From Thalassospiraceae bacterium LMO-JJ14 (GTDB lineage Bacteria; Pseudomonadota; Alphaproteobacteria; Rhodospirillales; Casp-alpha2), in the NCBI GenBank assembly GCA_021555105.2, contig CP134604.1, positions 3,014,501 to 3,078,500 on the forward strand: DNA of 64,000 nucleotides. Reading direction: 5' to 3'. The position numbers and the translations under genes are program-made. Shown in pieces: positions 61,377 to 64,000 of this stretch. A model generated the notes under the pieces. It saw nothing but the letters and a program-made list of their open reading frames with translations, was not told the DNA's origin and did not search any database. Position 1 is the stretch's first letter. Every line of letters starts with the position of its first letter.

Positions 61377-62462
61377 ATGAGCAGCCTGCACCTCAGAGCC
61401 ATATCCCATGCCTTCGGGAACAATCAGGTGCTGTCGGGAGTCTCCGTATTCGTGGCGCCGGGTGAGCTGGTATGCCTGCTGGGTCCGAGCGGTTGCGGCA
61501 AGACCACGTTGCTTCGCCTTGCTGCCGGTCTTGAATCCTTGCAGACGGGACAGGTCGAAATCAACGACAAGATCGTCGCCGATGGTGCAGATCACCGGCA
61601 AATGCCCCCCGAACAGCGTGGCGTAGGGTTGATGTTTCAGGACTATGCCCTGTTCCCGCACCTGAATGTCCGTGAAAATATTGCCTTCGGGATCGATGCT
61701 GCGAAGGGCACGCGACGTTCAGGGTGGATCGACGAAGCGCTGGCGACGATGGGTCTTACCGACTATGCAGATGCGTATCCGCATACCCTTTCCGGCGGCC
61801 AGCAACAACGCGTTGCCCTTGTTCGCGCTCTGGCGCCGGGACCGCAAATCCTTTTGCTGGATGAACCGTTTTCCGGCCTCGATGTCACACGGCGGGCACA
61901 GATCAGGGCAGACACCCTCGAGCTAATCAAGAAATCCGGCGTCGCCACGCTGATGGTCACGCATGACCCCGAAGAAGCCATGTTCATGGCCGACCGCATT
62001 CTGGTTATGAACAATGGGCGGGTCGTGCAGGACGGATCTCCGGTCGATCTGTATTTCCAGCCCGAAGACCCTTTCGTTGCCGAATTCTTCGGCCCGGTGA
62101 ACCGCTTCCGAGGCGAGGTTAAAAACGCTGCGGCGGAAACACCTGTCGGGACTTTCGATGCCAAGACATTCGCGGACGGTACAGCCATCGACATCATGAT
62201 CCGGCCTGAAGGGTTTCGTCTTTCCGCCGAAAACGATACGCCGCAAGCCATGCCCGGCGATCCGGACGAATTGACCGTTGCGCCGGGTACGCTCGAAGTC
62301 GTGACCGCCCGGCCGCTTGGCCGTTCCTCTTTCGTCGTTCTCAGGCTCGCAGACGGCCAAACCGTCGAAACGCGGATCCCGGGCGTTTTTCTTCCCGCTG
62401 CCGGCACTCGCGTCCGGGTGGCCGTCAATGCCCGCCAAGTCCACATTTTCAAGGCACATTGA
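61377..62462 (+). CDS. Ferric iron ABC transporter, ATP-binding protein
   Basis: About 361 residues. Walker A is LLGPSGCGKTTLLRLA, the Q loop is GLMFQDYALFPHLNV, the signature is HTLSGGQQQRVALVRALAP, and Walker B is ILLLDEPFSGLD followed by the switch VTHDPEEA. A C-terminal TOBE-type regulatory domain follows (IDIMIRPEGFRLS). Frame starts at 61305 and 61356 exist, the first overlapping the permease gene; the ATG at 61377 gives the family N-terminus (MSSLHLRAISHAFG). It powers the FbpA-FbpB system. Confidence 0.92.
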   Translation: MSSLHLRAISHAFGNNQVLSGVSVFVAPGELVCLLGPSGCGKTTLLRLAAGLESLQTGQVEINDKIVADGADHRQMPPEQRGVGLMFQDYALFPHLNVRENIAFGIDAAKGTRRSGWIDEALATMGLTDYADAYPHTLSGGQQQRVALVRALAPGPQILLLDEPFSGLDVTRRAQIRADTLELIKKSGVATLMVTHDPEEAMFMADRILVMNNGRVVQDGSPVDLYFQPEDPFVAEFFGPVNRFRGEVKNAAAETPVGTFDAKTFADGTAIDIMIRPEGFRLSAENDTPQAMPGDPDELTVAPGTLEVVTARPLGRSSFVVLRLADGQTVETRIPGVFLPAAGTRVRVAVNARQVHIFKAH

Positions 62463-62581
62463 GGCGGCAAAGACCGGTAAAGATTGCCGGGCAGAGACAT
62501 AAATTCCCCGACGACGGCTCTCGCCCCCCATGCCGCCAACAAAATATCCAGCAAAATCAATATTCTACCTAGAATCGATAG

Positions 62582-62598
62582 TTGGCATCCCGCTTGCT
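62582..62598 (+). promoter_or_regulatory. Sigma-54 promoter of flgE
   Basis: TTGGCATCCCGCTTGCT: the GG (62584-62585) and GC (62596-62597) are exactly ten bases apart, and TTGGCA and TTGCT match the -24/-12 consensus. It lies about 66 bases before the flgE ATG at 62664. Confidence 0.85.
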
Positions 62599-62663
62599 TA
62601 TGATATCGCAAGGATAAGTGCGCCCGTATTGGGTGTGCCAGCAAATATAGAGAGAGCGGTTCC

Positions 62664-64000
62664 ATGAGCGGATACGGTCTATTCCAGACGGCGACCTTGG
62701 GCATGAGATCCCAGACACACCGGCTGAACACAATCGGCTATAACATCGCCAACGTTAACACCGGCGGATTCAAGCGCACCGATACCGAATTCGAGACGAT
62801 TTTAAGTGGTCCGACCTACCAACAAAGCGACCTTGGCGGTGTAAAGCCATATGCCCGGCCGACCAACGATGTTCAGGGGCTGATCACACCGACCAACCGC
62901 AATCTGGATCTTGCGATCGCCGGCGACGGATTCTATGCCGTTCAGCCGCAATTGTCGGGAACCACGGAAATCTTTTTCACACGCGACGGCTCTTTTGGCA
63001 TCAACACCGTCGAAGGCCAAACCAGTACAGTCACTGCCGACGACAATTCGACAATTACCGTGTCGAACGGTTATCTGGTCGACAAGAACGGTTATTTTGT
63101 ACTCGGCTCTCCGGCCAACGCGGACGGTACCTATTCATCTTCGGCAGCAGCGCCCATGCGCGTCGACCAATATGCATTCACCGGCCAGGGGCAGCCAACG
63201 ACACAAGCCGCGCTCGAATTCAACCTGCCGTCGACCGCCAATTTCGGCGACACGTCCGAGACGTTCTCACTGACGACCTATGATTCGAATGCAACGGCAC
63301 GAAACATATCCTTCGATTTTGTGCCGATGCTGACGGACAACCAGTGGCGTATCAATATTCGCGCCGACAATCTGACGACATCGACACTGGGGCCGGGCGC
63401 AACGGCGACGCGCTCCTCGGGGCTTGCCGCGGCGACGGGGCTGGCGTTCGATTCAGAATTCATTTTCAATGCCGCGGACAAAACGGTTCAGGTCAGCAAC
63501 ACTGGCACGGGAATTCCTGTCAGCGATGCCTTTTCGGACTACGTGGTCGGCGATCAGATCACATTTGCCGGTTCCGCTTCCAACAACTCAACATTCACGA
63601 TCTCCAATATCACCAACAACGGTTCCACGCTGGTCCTGCAGGAAGCGGTAACGGCGGAATCCACCGGCGCCACCACCGTGACCGCCACATCGGCTTCGTC
63701 CCTGACCAGCCCCATGGTCTTCAGTAGCCTGGGGCAGTTGACTTCAACAGGTGAACTGACATTTTCCGCAACATGGGATGATGCCGCAACGTCGTCATTT
63801 ACCCTAGATATCAGCTCCATGAGCCAGTTCAACGGTGATTTTACGCCTTACCGTTCATCCCAGAACGGGCTTGGCCTTGCCGATCTTACCGACCTGTCTT
63901 TCGATAACGCCGGCCATGTGGTTGGCACCTTCAGCGATGGCACGCAGCGGGCGATCTATAAAATTCCGCTGTATGATTTTGCCAACCCGAACGGGCTCGA
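62664..64000 (+). CDS. flgE: Flagellar hook protein FlgE, N-terminal part (runs off the window)
   Basis: The open frame begins at the ATG at 62664 and stays open to the window end (about 445 codons). The N-terminus MSGYGLFQTATLGMRSQTHR is followed by LNTIGYNIANVNTGGFKRTD, the axial-protein helix. The segment LDLAIAGDGFYAVQPQ and, near the visible end, YKIPLYDFANPNGL match hook proteins. The central part is Ser/Thr/Ala-rich, as usual for the exposed D2 domain. It is preceded by a sigma-54 promoter. Confidence 0.93.
   Translation, partial: MSGYGLFQTATLGMRSQTHRLNTIGYNIANVNTGGFKRTDTEFETILSGPTYQQSDLGGVKPYARPTNDVQGLITPTNRNLDLAIAGDGFYAVQPQLSGTTEIFFTRDGSFGINTVEGQTSTVTADDNSTITVSNGYLVDKNGYFVLGSPANADGTYSSSAAAPMRVDQYAFTGQGQPTTQAALEFNLPSTANFGDTSETFSLTTYDSNATARNISFDFVPMLTDNQWRINIRADNLTTSTLGPGATATRSSGLAAATGLAFDSEFIFNAADKTVQVSNTGTGIPVSDAFSDYVVGDQITFAGSASNNSTFTISNITNNGSTLVLQEAVTAESTGATTVTATSASSLTSPMVFSSLGQLTSTGELTFSATWDDAATSSFTLDISSMSQFNGDFTPYRSSQNGLGLADLTDLSFDNAGHVVGTFSDGTQRAIYKIPLYDFANPNGL

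Noticed and set aside
62464-62536. GGCGGCA / TGCCGCC pair after the iron ATPase gene as terminator
   Set aside because: The arms are about 60 bases apart and not followed by a U run.

Overview
The window is chromosomal DNA of an alphaproteobacterium, most likely a marine or soil member of the Rhodospirillales sensu lato. This is inferred from gene content: a CckA hybrid kinase, FliX, MotE and a DUF6468 protein in the flagellar cluster, a DksA with a degenerate zinc finger, a split proton-translocating transhydrogenase, and a GTTC-N7-GTTC SOS box in front of recA. No insertion sequence, prophage, CRISPR array, rRNA or tRNA was recognised. Genes are tightly packed, with many 1 to 4 base overlaps.

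Region 1 (1-35 kb) is a metabolic and transport stretch. It holds the transhydrogenase genes (pntAA, pntAB, start of pntB), a creatinase with all three catalytic residues behind a triple GTATACC operator, and a RidA protein. It also holds four DMT (EamA/RarD) exporters, an AEC permease, a cyclic-nucleotide-binding protein, an ABC1/UbiB-like kinase, oligoendopeptidase F with a coupled hydrolase, an acyl-CoA synthetase, a ZIP transporter, a haloacetate-dehalogenase-like hydrolase, UDP-glucuronate 4-epimerase, a fused indolepyruvate ferredoxin oxidoreductase, pyruvate kinase, MeaB and a periplasmic cyclophilin. A MoxR / MscS / CoxE-type vWA block follows, interrupted by an A+T-rich gene of unknown function on the opposite strand. 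MFS, AraC, alaS and recA complete the region.

Region 2 (35.7-58.1 kb) is a flagellar cluster. A leftward operon flgB-flgC-fliE-fliQ-fliR-flhB ends in cckA. A rightward group carries an FlhB-C-like protein, a small protein, fliO and fliP. A second leftward operon runs fliL-fliM-DUF6468-motE-cheY-like, then two MotB-like proteins in tandem, then a 1185-residue secreted TPR protein. A rightward sigma-54-type operon flgF-flgG-flgA-flgH ends at a strong terminator. A small coiled-coil gene, dksA and fliX follow on the minus strand.

Region 3 (58.2-64 kb) is a ferric-iron ABC uptake operon behind a good Fur-type box, set between fliX and the hook gene flgE. flgE has its own sigma-54 promoter and runs off the end of the window.

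The least explained parts are the MotB-like pair coupled to the large TPR protein, the A+T-rich membrane gene at 27.7 kb, the extended FliM N-terminus, and a leftward-oriented terminator hairpin beside the Fur box that may end a small iron-regulated RNA.
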